The notes under the pieces: model-generated | What the model saw: only the letters and a program-made list of their open reading frames with translations | What the model was told of the DNA's origin: nothing | Database searches by the model: none | From: Plazaster borealis | Taxonomy: Eukaryota > Echinodermata > Asteroidea > Forcipulatida > Labidiasteridae | Direction of reading: 5' to 3' | DNA: 64,000 nt | Assembly (NCBI GenBank): GCA_021014325.1 | Contig: CM037475.1 | Location: 2,387,001 to 2,451,000, forward strand | Made by a program: the position numbers and the translations under genes | Shown: positions 53,368 through 63,371 of the stretch, piece after piece | How the letters are laid out: every line of letters begins with the position of its first letter | How positions within the stretch are numbered: position 1 is the first letter of the stretch

Positions 53368-53771
53368 ATGTTAGTGACAAGTAATAAAACGAAAACTCTG
53401 CCGAAAATGTTCAGTGCCGATGTGAAGAGAGTGCTTCTTTTGGTCATAGGTGCCAGTGAGTGTCTTTTTTTCGGTGGTTGGATATTCGGATGGGCCTCTT
53501 TGGTGTTTGTATTTAAACAAGAAAGGTACTTCGCCGATGGGTGTTTGGTCGGTAACTCTACTGGCTCGACAGCCGTCCCGGAAGATCGCACCGGAGCATC
53601 GGGGGAGTCACCAACAACCGCGGTGCCGGTGACGGTGGGGAACTGCGAAGAGCAGGACCGCCTGCTTCAGCTTGTGTTCACGGTCGCAAACTTTTGCGTG
53701 GCCGGGGTGGCGTTTCCTCTTGGGCTGCTGTTCGACAAACTTGGAACTTTATTTATGCGAATTTTAATAAG
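53368..53771 (+). CDS. SLC43A3: SLC43A3-like exon 1
   Basis: It runs from ATG at 53368, or the in-frame ATG at 53407, to the donor GTGAGA at 53772, ending with AG of a split codon. It contains TM1, a Thr/Ser/Pro-rich extracellular loop longer than that I recall for vertebrate SLC43A3, and TM2 with the FDKLG turn. No upstream in-frame stop close to the ATG was established. Confidence 0.87.
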
Positions 53772-55607
53772 GTGAGAATATGTATAGCAGACACATTGTA
53801 CACGATACACGAATTCGTGAATAGCGCAAATAGACCATGCAAGTTTTGCGCACATTCAAACATTTTTAGGGACTACTTTGGTCCCACGTACATTTAACGC
53901 GTGAAGGAAAAAAAACTCACGCATTTTAAAGGGTCCCGAGGTTACACCCCTATGTTCCGACACCCCTATGTTCCGACACCCCTATGTTCCGACACCCCTA
54001 TGTTCCGACAACCCTGGTGTATTTTCCTATTCCTAAACCTAACCCTAACCCTAACCCTAACCCTAACCCTATGTAAATCATGAGGGGGTTGTCGGAACAT
54101 AGGGGTGTCGGAATATAGGGGTGTCGGATTATAGAGCAGTCACCGGTCCCGATGTTCGAATACGCGCGAGACTTGCTCAGTCTATCAGGAGGCAGCGGCT
54201 CACCCAAGGGAGGGGTGGGTAGGCTTGGGGGTTCGATGATGGTTACATTCATATAAATTGTTTTTATAAAAAATGCAACTTTATCTAGCCCTTTTCTGAT
54301 TCTATTTTGGTAGTGTTCTGATGTTTGCCGGTAGTTTGATGTTCGGTTTGAGTTCTAGCTCTAGCCCCTTCCTAGTTTTCCCGGCTGCAATTTGTGTTTC
54401 GATGGGAGGAGTACAACTACTGGTCGTCAACTTACAGGTACGGTTCAAATCATAAAACTTCGTCTTGGATTTGTAGTAAAAATGGACGTATACGGGCTGA
54501 ATCTTGATCAGATGGGTATAATATCGGCCTAACTATACACAGAGGGTTTGCTATTGGCCATCATCCAAGGAGCAGACGACCGTGCCACGAGTCTCCCGCT
54601 CGGGTTTTGATGAAGATGCGTCACGCGGTCCAGTTTTGATAGATTTGAATGCTCACCACTTTATCACACTATAGGCCTATAGTCTTACGAAACGTTTGCA
54701 ATTTTTAATGCATATACGGGATTGGTGAGGATAAAAAACATCATAATTGTTTAATACACGTTTGGTAATTGTCACAGACCAGTGTTCTCACTTGGTGTAT
54801 CCCAACATATGCATGAAATAACAAGCCTGTGAAAATTTGGGCTCAATTGGTCATCGAAGTTGCAACAAAATGATGAAAGAAAAAACACCCTTGTTGTACA
54901 AATTTGTGTGCTTTCAGATAGTAATAAAAACTTCTTGCAAGAAGTTTTTATTATTTTAGTGAGAAATTACCTCTTTCTCAAAAACTACGTTACTTCAGAG
55001 GGAGTCGTTTCTCACAATGTTTTATACGATCAACAGCTCTCTGTTGCTCGTTACCAAGTCAGTTTTTATGCTAATATATATTTTGAATAATTACCAAACG
55101 TGTACAGTGCCGTTAATTTTAGTCTAAAAGCTTACTGAATATAAAATTCATACCAGAACCATTTTTTTCCTGTGAAATATTTCCTCTCTGAAATTGTCAT
55201 ATTCGAGAAAACTGTATCTGGAAACCTAACAAAATAAAATACGCAACACCTGATTTCGGTTGTTACAACCCAAATTAAGAAAAAATATGTTTACATGGTG
55301 AAAATTGTGATTTTTTCACGATTTTCTCCCGACACACACACAACGGATTGAGCCAAAATTTACAAGGGTTTGTTATGTTCGTGGTTGATCACACAAAACA
55401 TGAACACTGTCTGCGACTATTTTTGTCAGCTCTACCAATTTAATATAATACATTTAAAATGTAAATAATTTTTTTTCTTCTTTTTTTTTCTTCCATTTTT
55501 TTGTTTTTATGCAGATTTCCAATCTCTTCGGGCGACACAAATGGTTTGTTATGACGATACTCTGCGGCTGTTTTGACTCTTCGGCGGTCGTATTTCTAGT
55601 TGTCAAG
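53368..55607 (+). CDS. SLC43A3: SLC43-family transporter, N-terminal three exons (SLC43A3-like)
   Basis: Exons 53368-53771, 54314-54437 and 55515-55607 join in phase with GT-AG introns and encode 207 residues. The gene is incomplete at its 3' end. The N-terminal part reads ECLFFGGWIFGWASLVFVF then KQERYF, the first transmembrane helix and loop of SLC43. An extracellular loop with NST (possible N-glycosylation) and CEEQDRLLQLVFTVANF follows, then FPLGLLFDKLGT, an MFS motif-A-like turn. Exon 2 gives helices ending GGVQLLVVNLQ. Exon 3 gives ISNLFGRHKWFV and FDSSAVVFLVVK, matching the SLC43A3 segment NLFGQHRSTI...FDSSSAVFLIIK more closely than SLC43A1/2. SLC43A3 proteins are plasma-membrane facilitative purine nucleobase transporters, while SLC43A1/2 carry large neutral amino acids; substrate here is inferred. 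A second Met (53407) fits the family N-terminus better and may be the start. Confidence 0.88.
53832..54183. mobile_element. GCAAGT-ended element carrying telomere-like repeats
   Basis: AGACCATGCAAGTTTTGCGC on the left and GCGCGAGACTTGCTCAGTCT on the right are inverted ends like those at 52215-52788, with the shared GACTACTTTGGTCCCACGTA. The middle (53940-54130) is occupied by short tandem and telomere-type repeats. It lies in SLC43 intron 1, shortly after exon 1. Confidence 0.55.
53944..54128. repeat. Inverted 16-bp arrays flanking an interstitial CCCTAA telomere-type tract
   Basis: Four units of ACACCCCTATGTTCCG (53944-54010) are followed by a CCCTAA tract with five perfect units at 54041-54070. 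Inverted units GTCGGAACATAGGGGT and GTCGGAATATAGGGGT (54088-54128) close it. Confidence 0.85.
54314..54437 (+). CDS. SLC43A3: SLC43A3-like exon 2
   Basis: The acceptor TTTTGGTAG ends at 54313 and the donor GTACGG starts at 54438. It completes a Ser codon and adds 41 codons: VLMFAGSLMFGLSSSSSPFL, then VFPAAICVSMGGVQLLVVNL and Q. These are two hydrophobic helices typical of SLC43 TM3 and TM4. Confidence 0.87.
54751..55116 (+). mobile_element. TTAA MITE family A, copy 10
   Basis: TTAA at both ends; TACACGTTTGGTAATTGTCA and CCAAACGTGTACAGTGCC termini. It lies in SLC43 intron 2. Confidence 0.82.
55515..55607 (+). CDS. SLC43A3: SLC43A3-like exon 3
   Basis: The acceptor TTTATGCAG ends at 55514 and the donor GTAACC starts at 55608. 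The 31 codons are phase 0 at both ends and read ISNLFGRHKWFVMTILCGCF then DSSAVVFLVVK. I searched the remaining 8.4 kb for the next exon (family motif LYE, then RTF.L.P) and found none. Confidence 0.88.
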
Positions 55608-55887
55608 GTAACCTCCCCCATTCAAAATCCTCGCAAATTTTTCCCCCCAACAAACGTGTTTAAATTCAAGTGAATTCAATTCAATTCGATTGACTTATTC
55701 ATCATGATTGTGAAAACACATGAAACTTGTTATCCATTGTACAGTATTAAAACATTTGTACATAAGAAACCTTCAAAAACAGTACATCGCAAGTAGAAAA
55801 GATTGTAAAATTGTACTGGGTCCCACACTGAGTGGTTACCGTACGGTTCGTCCCCCCAACTCCCCCGGAGGCAACCCCCACTGTCTA

Positions 55888-56688
55888 CAGTGGCGTAACT
55901 AAGGGGGGGGGGGCACGGGAGGCACGTGCCCCCCCAATTGATGTTCATAATGTGACCCCCCGGGCGCCCCCCATTTGAAATCTGGACTTTTGTGATTGGA
56001 AATTTCCAGAGTAAAATGTTACGTTTTATACGCTTTGACGAGATAATTTCGATGTTTTTAAAACTGTTTTTCCATTTACATGCAGAATATATATTCTTTT
56101 TACACTCACGCCAGATTATCTTAAACAAATAGTAAGTAACAAAAAAAATAGCGATGAAAAAGTGGCTTGTTCAGGCCAGTAATCACGTAGCGACGCAGGG
56201 GGGGGGGGGTGGGAGGAGGATGTTCCCCCCTCAGAAGTTCGACATTTTGTAAAAAAGAATGCCCCTTTCAAGCCATTTGGTGCACCGTTTTTGCGCTATG
56301 ATTTTTGTTATTATATCTGAAAACAACTCAATTACATTTTCGTATCAATATTATTTCTGCATATTTAATGCCAAGACGGCGTATGCCATCCATTGCGTCC
56401 TCTATTTACATCTTTGTATATTAGTTTATGTTATAAACGTCATCATTTAACGATAATAAGTCACAGTTACGATGCAGACTTTTTTAATTAATTATTTTGT
56501 ACAGACTTTTTAATTATTTTTTATTTATTTTTTATTTTTTAGGGGGCCGTCCGACCCCCCCCCCCCATTACGGGCAGTGGCTTGTTTAAAGAAAAGGCAA
56601 TCGGAAACTTGGCCAGAAGTGCCCCCTAGAAAAAGTGGCGACCCCCCTTGTGCCCCCCCCCTGAAATTTTACCCTAGTTACGCTGCTG
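55888..56688. mobile_element. hAT-like non-autonomous element with 8-bp target duplication
   Basis: It starts CAGTGGCGTAACTAAGG and ends CCCTAGTTACGCTGCTG, its inverted complement. ACTGTCTA flanks both ends (55880-55887 and 56689-56696). CAGNGGCG-type ends and an 8-bp duplication fit the hAT superfamily. The interior has poly-G/C runs and no transposase frame. Confidence 0.8.
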
Positions 56689-56752
56689 ACTGTCTATAAC
56701 CCCTACCCAAACTGCCCTTTCCATAAACGGACCACACCCCTTTCCAGTCATA

Positions 56753-57072
56753 CACTGGAAAAACTGGGGTGTTAAAATTGACACCATGGATGTTTTCACA
56801 TTATATACAAAAAAAGAGAATCAAAATTTACACCATAGGCCTAGGGTGTTAAAATAACACTAATTTCTGCCATAAACAGTTACATTTGTGTTATTTTTAA
56901 ATCCTCGATTAGGCACGATTAGGCATAATAGTCATCTGCTCCGTGGATGATGGCCAGTATTAGCCCCTCCGTATTAGGCCTATCCACTGATCAAGATGTT
57001 AATTTTGATTCTCTCTTCGGTATCTGCGACAACACCCATGGTGTCAATTTTAACACCCCAGTTTTTGCAGTG
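56753..57072. mobile_element. 320-bp MITE with 40-bp inverted ends and TA flanks
   Basis: CACTGGAAAAACTGGGGTGT, TAAAATTGACACCATGG at the left is inverted with CCATGGTGTCAATTTTA, ACACCCCAGTTTTTGCAGTG at the right. TA flanks both ends, consistent with a mariner/Tc1-type target. Confidence 0.75.
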
Positions 57073-57540
57073 TAGAGTTAACTTCGAAGTGACGTCAACT
57101 GGCTAGGTGACATTCGTGGATACACAAATTCAAGTATTTAAACTTGTTACCTTAAACATCTTGCATAATCAGGTCAATAGTAAGTTTCCACAGTACCAGT
57201 TTTGCTCTCGTTGGCAACCATTGAAAGTTAACCGCCAGGTGTATGGTTAATGTTCGACAGTTAGCCAACATCCAAATCTGAAGCTTGAATGGGATACAAA
57301 AGTTCATGCTTGGATCTTTTGTCTGCCCTTTTAAAAAAAGTTGACACAGGAGGACAGCCCAGGTCATGAGAATGACAGCAGTGAAAATAAGTGCGAAATA
57401 AATTGACTGCGATAAGGCGTGACAGTCATTAATCATGTTTTTTTTCTCTCTTTCAATTCAACATAATCTCATGAACATTCAATTACACTTTCATAACCCA
57501 TGTGGATAAACAACAGTTAGGGGGAAATGTTTCTTGTTGT

Positions 57541-57917
57541 TTAAAGGCACTGTACACGTTTGGTAATTACTCAAAATATATATTAGCATAAAAACTTACT
57601 TGGTAACGAGCAACGGAGAGCTGTTGATAGTATAAAACATTGTGAGAAACGACTCCCTCTGAAGTAACGTAGTTTTTGAGAAAAGAGGTAATTTCTCACT
57701 AAAATAATAAAAGACTTCTTGCAAGAAGCCTTTTATTCCTATCTGAAAGCACACAAATTTGTACAACAAGGGTGTTTTTTCTTTCATCATTTTATTGCAA
57801 CTTCAATGACCAATTGAGCCCAAATTTTCACAGGCTTGTTATTTTATGCATATGTTGGGATACACCAAGTGAGAATACTGGTCTTTGACAATTACCAAAC
57901 GTGTTCAGTGTCTTTAA
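57541..57917 (-). mobile_element. TTAA MITE family A, copy 11
   Basis: TTAA at both ends; AGGCACTGTACACGTTTGGT and ACCAAACGTGTTCAGTGTCT termini, with the central CTTCTTGCAAGAAG hairpin. Confidence 0.87.
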
Positions 57918-58379
57918 CTTTAAGTCCCTTCAAATTTCGAAACGTTAGACATTTTAGGCCTATAATCATGAGGTTAAAATTTGTACTAACTTTCAAACGT
58001 TGCCTTTTTTACCTTTTATAATTTTGAAATTGTAACAATGTTTTCCCTTTAGTTTGCTCTATTTCCCTTCGTATTAATCTCCGACTGTCCTCAACGATGG
58101 GGTTAAATGACCGGGGTCCCTGATTGTGTAATTTTAAATCCCGACTACGAGCGAACTAAAAGCTGCTGTAATTGGACGCCACCGAATTCAGTCCGATAAT
58201 CTGGTCTATAACCCAATTCCAATTCCCTCTTGGCAAAACTTTAGAAAGTGTATACAATCCGCCATCAATATAGGCTCCCGTAATAATAGTGGCATGTAGT
58301 TTTAGAGACTTGAGTTTTTCCTGAATACTGAGAATTTCAAATCGCAGTCCAACCTCCAACAAAACGTTAAAAGAGAAAA

Positions 58380-59545
58380 AAGAATTAGGGCTAGCTGTTT
58401 GCAATAACCAAAAGGACCAACCAAAAGGACCTGTGGTATAAGTGCAAACAAATAAGTTAATGGTGACGTTTCGACCATAGCAGATCCTCCTCGAAGGCTA
58501 AAGAATGACAACACGACACACATAAACAGACATCTTTACGAGAGCGACATAGTGGGGTTTCCACACGTTGTGACTATGATCCCTTTTCTTTAATCTTGTA
58601 TGTTTTAAACACTGTGGGTTGAGCCCAACAATCTCTAAAAACCCCACAAAGTACAGTTCCTACCTATAGTCCCTTAATGTCGCTCTTGTAAGCTCAGGTA
58701 TACTGGTGTTACAGAAGCAGTCAAGTGGAAATACAGGAATAGAGAGGGGAGGGAGGATGAACAAAGAGACAAAGGGGTGGGGAGAGGGAAGGGGCAGTCC
58801 ACCATCAGAGGTTGGAATGTAAAACAAAAACGGTTAATGTTTCGACCCTAGGCTAAAAATGACAACACGACACACGTAAACAGGTAAAGTGGTTTTACAG
58901 AAGCAGTGGAAAGAGATGAACAGAGCGAGATGCCGAAAGCACAGAGTTGAAAAGCACGGGATTGACAATAAAGGGGGGGGGGGGGGTAGAGGAAAGGGGC
59001 TGGTTTAACCAAGAGGTTGGAAACACAAAAGACAAAATCAAAGGTGAGAAGAGGGGGAAAAAGTAATTAATCAGCGAATGAGACAGACTAGAAAAGGTGA
59101 TGTTGTTTTGAAAAGGGAGAAGGCATAGACAACAATTTGTTACTAATTGCCTTCTTGGATATTCCGACCATGGGGTTTCTGGAGGCGCCTTGTCCATGTA
59201 GTTTCTCCCTACTCAGACGAACAGTCTCTCTGTGGTTACCTGGCGACTTGGTGCCCTGTAAAATCATGTCCGACATGGAGTGACTATAGGAAGATTAAAG
59301 TGTCCTGTATCCAGCTTTTGGGTGTTGACCGTGGATCTATGGCAGTTATAGAAAGGCCTCTTGAGTGTAGTTCTTGTTTCACCTATATTGAACACCACAA
59401 ACTTTGCATGCGAGGCGATGACAACCTCGTCCCCATGGTTTACTTTTTCTCCAACCATGTTTACAATAGTAAACCCTGGGGAGGGAAACTCCTTACTTGG
59501 ACCCTGATTCGGGACAACGACTGGTGTACACAAGTCTAACGTAAA
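58380..59545 (-). pseudogene. Decayed Penelope-like element: GIY-YIG fragment and 3' repeats
   Basis: Reading the minus strand from 59545, frames interrupted by stops and shifts give FVVFNIGETRTTLK, STVNTQKLDTGHFNLP, and later GNHRETVRLSREKLHG and a NIQEGN-like block. These resemble the GIY-YIG endonuclease domain of Penelope-like retroelements (YIGET...R...H, then HGLNIQEG). Downstream, two direct repeats about 375 bp apart (near 58441 and 58815) share GGTTAATG, TTTCGACC and AATGACAACACGACACAC. Confidence 0.55.
58465..58497 (-). ncRNA. Hammerhead-like GAAACGTC motif in a Penelope-like 3' repeat
   Basis: The minus strand reads CTTCGAGGAGGATCTG, then CTATGGTCGAAACGTCACC. GAAACGTC is identical to the motif at 14087-14094, but the CUGANGA side is not canonical. 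It is probably a degenerate ribozyme or a conserved terminal motif. Confidence 0.3.
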
Positions 59546-59817
59546 CATGTTAAGTTGTAGTCATGCAGTATTCACCATGTTCACAGCCAGACTATTCTAA
59601 TTTGCATACGTATCCAGAAAAATTGGATATGCAAATGATCCAATACCAGGGAGAGAGAGCGGTCAACCTCGTACCAACCTCGTACTGCTCGACACACCTT
59701 GGGGACGAGGTTGAGGCGATGAGCCTTCGTGATAGTGCAGGTGACCCCTTGTCTTATGGCTGGCGATGGAATCCGATTCTCAACAAACTATCTTGATAAA
59801 CTTATAAACATTTCCGT

Positions 59818-60201
59818 TTAAAGACACTGGACACTATTGGTAATTGTCAAAGACCAGTCTTCTCACTTGGTGTATCTCAACATATGCATAAAATAACAAA
59901 CCTGTGAAAATTTGAGCTCAATTGGTCGTTTAATTACGAGATAATAATGCAAGAAAAACACCCTTGTCACACGAAGTTGTCTGCTTTCAGATGCTTGATT
60001 TCGAGACCTCAAAATCTAATTCCGAGGTCTCGAAATCAAATTCGTGGAAAGTTACTTCTTTCTCGAAAACTACGTTACTTCAGAGGGAGCCGTTTCTCAC
60101 AATAATTTATACTATCAACAGCTCCCCATTACTCGTTACCAAGTAAGGTTTTATGCCAATAATTAGTTTGAGTAATTACCAATAGTGTCCACTGCCTTTA
60201 A
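59818..60201 (+). mobile_element. TTAA MITE family A-like, variant (copy 12)
   Basis: TTAA at both ends; AGACACTGGACACTATTGGT and ACCAATAGTGTCCACTGCCT termini. The central hairpin is replaced by a TTTCGAGACCTC ... GAGGTCTCGAAA palindrome. Confidence 0.8.
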
Positions 60202-60557
60202 AGAAACATCACAGAATTGGTTTTTGCTCACAAAACAGTGTAAGCACTTTATATAATCCTCCATATACATAAACTGACAAACCAAGTTTGAAATCGATCG
60301 GCCATCTGGGTCACGAGAAAATAGTGAAAAACCGATTACACATTTGCATGTGTTATACAATGCATGAATAAAACGCTCATGAGCGATAAACTCCAATCGG
60401 AAATTAGTTTTATTTATTTCTCATCAAATATGGTAATTCAGACGGAAATATTTCTAGGGATGTTTCTACTATCATCATCATTAGACCGTGTAAGTTTTAT
60501 GTAAATCTGTGATCTTAAAGAAAATTTTAATTACCAGTTCTGTAACGTTCCTTTATA
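60198..60557 (+). mobile_element. TTAA element family E, sharing TTAA with its neighbour
   Basis: It starts at the same TTAA that ends the previous element: AGAAACATCACAGAATTGG at the left, inverted with CCAGTTCTGTAACGTTCCTT at the right. The right TTAA is mutated to TTAT. Confidence 0.6.
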
Positions 60558-60912
60558 GGTATTGTACACTTTTGGTAACAGCTCCAAATCAGTGTCCACA
60601 TTTTGTGTGATTCAACATATGCATGAACAAACAAACCTGTGAAAGTTTGAGCTAAATTGGTATTCGAGGTCACGGGAAAATAGTGAAAAGAGACCTTTAA
60701 TAGGGCCTATGTGTTTTCTGTTTTTTCAAACTTCAAGTTTTTATCGCGCGTGATAAAAACTATTGTTTTACTCATTTTTCAGAAACGATAGCATTTTAGG
60801 CAGAAATATTTCAAGGAACACTACATTACTTATTTTAAATCATGTAAATTATGTGTGAATCTGTGAACATTTTGTGTTTTTCGATCTTACCAATAGTGTA
60901 CAGGGCCTTTAA
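60554..60912 (+). mobile_element. TTAA MITE family C, copy 2
   Basis: It begins TAGGTATTGTACACTTTTGG directly after the family E element and ends ACAGGGCCTTTAA. The interior matches 28229-28557. Confidence 0.72.
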
Positions 60913-61148
60913 AATACTACAGTAAAGGAGAAAACCGCTCCAAACACGCGGTTCTTATTTCTATTGCCCACAATCAAAATAAGCACAAAACTAACGTGTA
61001 AAAAACACTGACATTGATTGATTGACTGATTTGGTTTATTGCTATATATATATACAAGTATACAGTAGAAATTGCCTTGACTTTCGTGCTTAAAAATACA
61101 TGAAAATACAATAAATAGTAAAACTAGGAAATACATAATATTAACACA

Positions 61149-61509
61149 TTAAAGGCACTGAACACGTTTGGTAATTGTCAAAGACCAGTATTCTCACTTG
61201 GTGTATCCCAATATATGCATAAAATAAATTTGGGCTCCATTGGTCATTGAAGTTCCAAGAAAATGATGAAAGAAAAAACACCCTTGTTGTACAAATTTGT
61301 GTGCTTTCAGATAGGAATACAATTTTCTTGCAAGAAGTTTTTATTATTTTGGTGAGAAATTACCTCTTTTTCAAAAACTACGTTACTTCAGAGGGAGTCG
61401 TTTCCCACAATGTTTTATACTATCAACAGCTCTCTGTTGCTCGTTACCAAGTAAGTTTTTATGCTAATATATATTTTGAGTCATTACCAAACGTGTACAG
61501 TGCCTTTAA
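61149..61509 (+). mobile_element. TTAA MITE family A, copy 13
   Basis: TTAA at both ends; AGGCACTGAACACGTTTGGT and CCAAACGTGTACAGTGCCT termini. A short deletion removes ACAAGCCTGTGAA. Confidence 0.85.
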
Positions 61510-62051
61510 AAGGATTGGAATTAAAGTGTTAAAATTACCACTATGTTATTTTGTACCTTTAACATTCTCAAAATTAAAGAGGTGCTTTGGACCGTCCTTC
61601 GAAGATCTACTTCACACTTGAAAAACATGCAGGAACATTTTTTACACAACGCCTAACCTTTAGAATTTGTCCACAGACGAATAAATCAGCAAATATTTAC
61701 AGTTAGAATCATCAGCTTGTTACCATTCGGGGCCTTAAAGTTGCACCCTCAGTGTCCCATCCCCTCACCCTAAATCAAACAAAACGTCTCTAAAAGGAAG
61801 GTTCAAAAGTCAAGTTCCCCTTGAATTAATAACAAAACTTACTTCGCGTTACTCTGACATTGACTTTTTACGGTGTGTTTACAGTCGAATTTGTTCAAAT
61901 AGTCGTTCGGGTGAGAAACTGGGACGTTCGTATACGGTTTCTGACAGTACAGTGTGTGAACTCCCAGATCAACAAATATTTACATTGTGTCGTCCTTTTA
62001 GTTTGTGAGTGTGTAGTTTTACATTTATTTAGAATTACCATAACGATTAGC

Positions 62052-62153
62052 TATGGTGGCCCTGGAGGGACATCAAACATATATATTTACGTGAATATTT
62101 ACGTAAATATTCACGTAAATATATATGTTTGATGTCCCTTCAGGGCCACCATA
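62052..62153. mobile_element. 102-bp near-perfect palindromic MITE with 6-bp target duplication
   Basis: TATGGTGGCCCTGGAGGGAC at the left and its inverted complement at the right meet at a TTTACGTAAA-type centre. ATTAGC flanks both sides (62046-62051 and 62154-62159). Confidence 0.75.
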
Positions 62154-62256
62154 ATTAGCAGTATCAGCGTCGAGGATTGTGGTCACGGAGTGCTTTCGCC
62201 TGTTGTGGTGGTCGACGAGTTTTATTCACACACAGCGCCCTCAGTGTTTAGCTCTC

Positions 62257-62469
62257 CAGGGGCGGATCCAGGATTTTCCAAACGGGGGGGGGGGGCGTGA
62301 AAATATTCCAAGCAGCAAAATGATAAATGAAGTTTGTTGCCCCATTTCTCCCTCCCCTTCTCTTTCTCTCCCTCTTTTTTTCTTTTCTCCCTCTTTTTTA
62401 AAAATTTTTGTATATGAAAAGGGGGGGGGGGGCGTGCGCCCCCACGCCTCCCCCTGGATCCGCGCCTGC
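62257..62469. mobile_element. Foldback repeat with GGATCCAGG ends
   Basis: CAGGGGCGGATCCAGGATTT on the left is inverted with CCCCCTGGATCCGCGCCTG on the right. Poly-G and CT-rich tracts fill the interior. Confidence 0.6.
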
Positions 62470-62500
62470 TCTCTCTTTTAAAAACGCAAAATTAATACAG

Positions 62501-62858
62501 TTAAAGGTATCGTACACGTTTGGTAATGACTCAAAACAAAATAACATTAGCATAAAAATTTATATTTATGATAGTATAAAACATTGGAGGAAACGACTCC
62601 CTCTGGAGTAACGTAGTTTTTGAGAAAGAGGTAATTTCTCACTAAAATAATAACAACTTCTTGCAAGAAGTTTTTATTCCTATCTGAAAGCACACAAATT
62701 TGTACAACAAGGGTGTTTTTTCTTTCATCATTTTCTTGCAACTTCGATGACCAATTGAGCCCAAATTTTCACAGGCTTGTTGTTTTATGCATATGTTGGG
62801 ATACACCAAGTGAGAACACTGGTCTTTGACAATTTCCAATCGTCTTCAGAGCCTTTAA
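62501..62858 (-). mobile_element. TTAA MITE family A, copy 14
   Basis: TTAA at both ends; AGGTATCGTACACGTTTGGT and CCAATCGTCTTCAGAGCCT termini. An internal deletion of about 30 bp lies near 62562. Confidence 0.83.
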
Positions 62859-62974
62859 TGGCCTGAACTATTTTTCATTTCATTTCATTTTTTGGCGAAC
62901 TTAATCACTGTATGGAGAGAAGACAAGGAAGGAAGTTTCAGTTTTAGGCTATGTGGAAAGAAAACCCCAGAAAA

Positions 62975-63112
62975 TTATTCAAGTGAAAACCCACGCAGTT
63001 AAAAAGAGACTGAATACACAATCCACGTAGTGCCCCGGCGTGATTAGAACCGGGATCCTATAGAAGTGGAAGGCGAGGAAAGATACCACTACGCCAACCC
63101 GACCACCCAATT
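62975..63112 (-). repeat. tRNA-Gly-like SINE head
   Basis: The minus strand reads GGGTTGGCGTAGTGGTATCT (A box), CTCGCCTTCCAC, then CCCGGTTCTAATCACGCCGG (B box) and GGCACTACGTGGATTGTGTA. The trailing segment suggests a SINE, not a working tRNA. Confidence 0.5.
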
Positions 63113-63230
63113 TTTGATTTATGCCATAGGTCATTTTGGTTGGTAAGCAGTTTGCAACAGCTAATTCTATCATTTTCTTTCTTCTTTTTTGTATGATCTC
63201 TGGACCAAGTTGAACATTGTATTTATATTT

Positions 63231-63371
63231 TGGTAACTTGGATGGCGTCCTTGCTCGAGGTATATGGGTCCCTGCTCGCCTCTTGGCTGGAAGTCATTTT
63301 TGTAACTTGGATGGTGTCCTTGATCTCTGGTTTATGGGTCCCTTGTCGCCTCTTGGTAGTCTGGAAGCCAG
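63231..63371 (+). repeat. 70-bp imperfect tandem duplication
   Basis: GTAACTTGGATGGCGTCCTT and ATGGGTCCCTGCTCGCCTCT recur as GTAACTTGGATGGTGTCCTT and ATGGGTCCCTTGTCGCCTCT 70 bp later. Confidence 0.75.

Noticed and set aside
53998..54252. A minus-strand frame with a GLGLGLG run.
   Set aside because: It translates the CCCTAA telomere-type tract and lies antisense in an SLC43 intron.
57152..57436. A hydrophobic 94-codon minus-strand frame (YFALIFTAVILMTWAVLL).
   Set aside because: It could mimic a transmembrane exon, but it is on the strand opposite to SLC43, has no convincing splice sites and no family match.
7440..62858. A CRISPR-like array or prokaryotic defence system among the repeats.
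   Set aside because: The repeats are dispersed in both orientations, are flanked by target duplications, and are interleaved with spliced animal genes. No regular spacers or cas-like genes exist.
62975..63112. A functional tRNA-Gly gene.
   Set aside because: Stems are imperfect and a SINE-like extension follows the B-box side.
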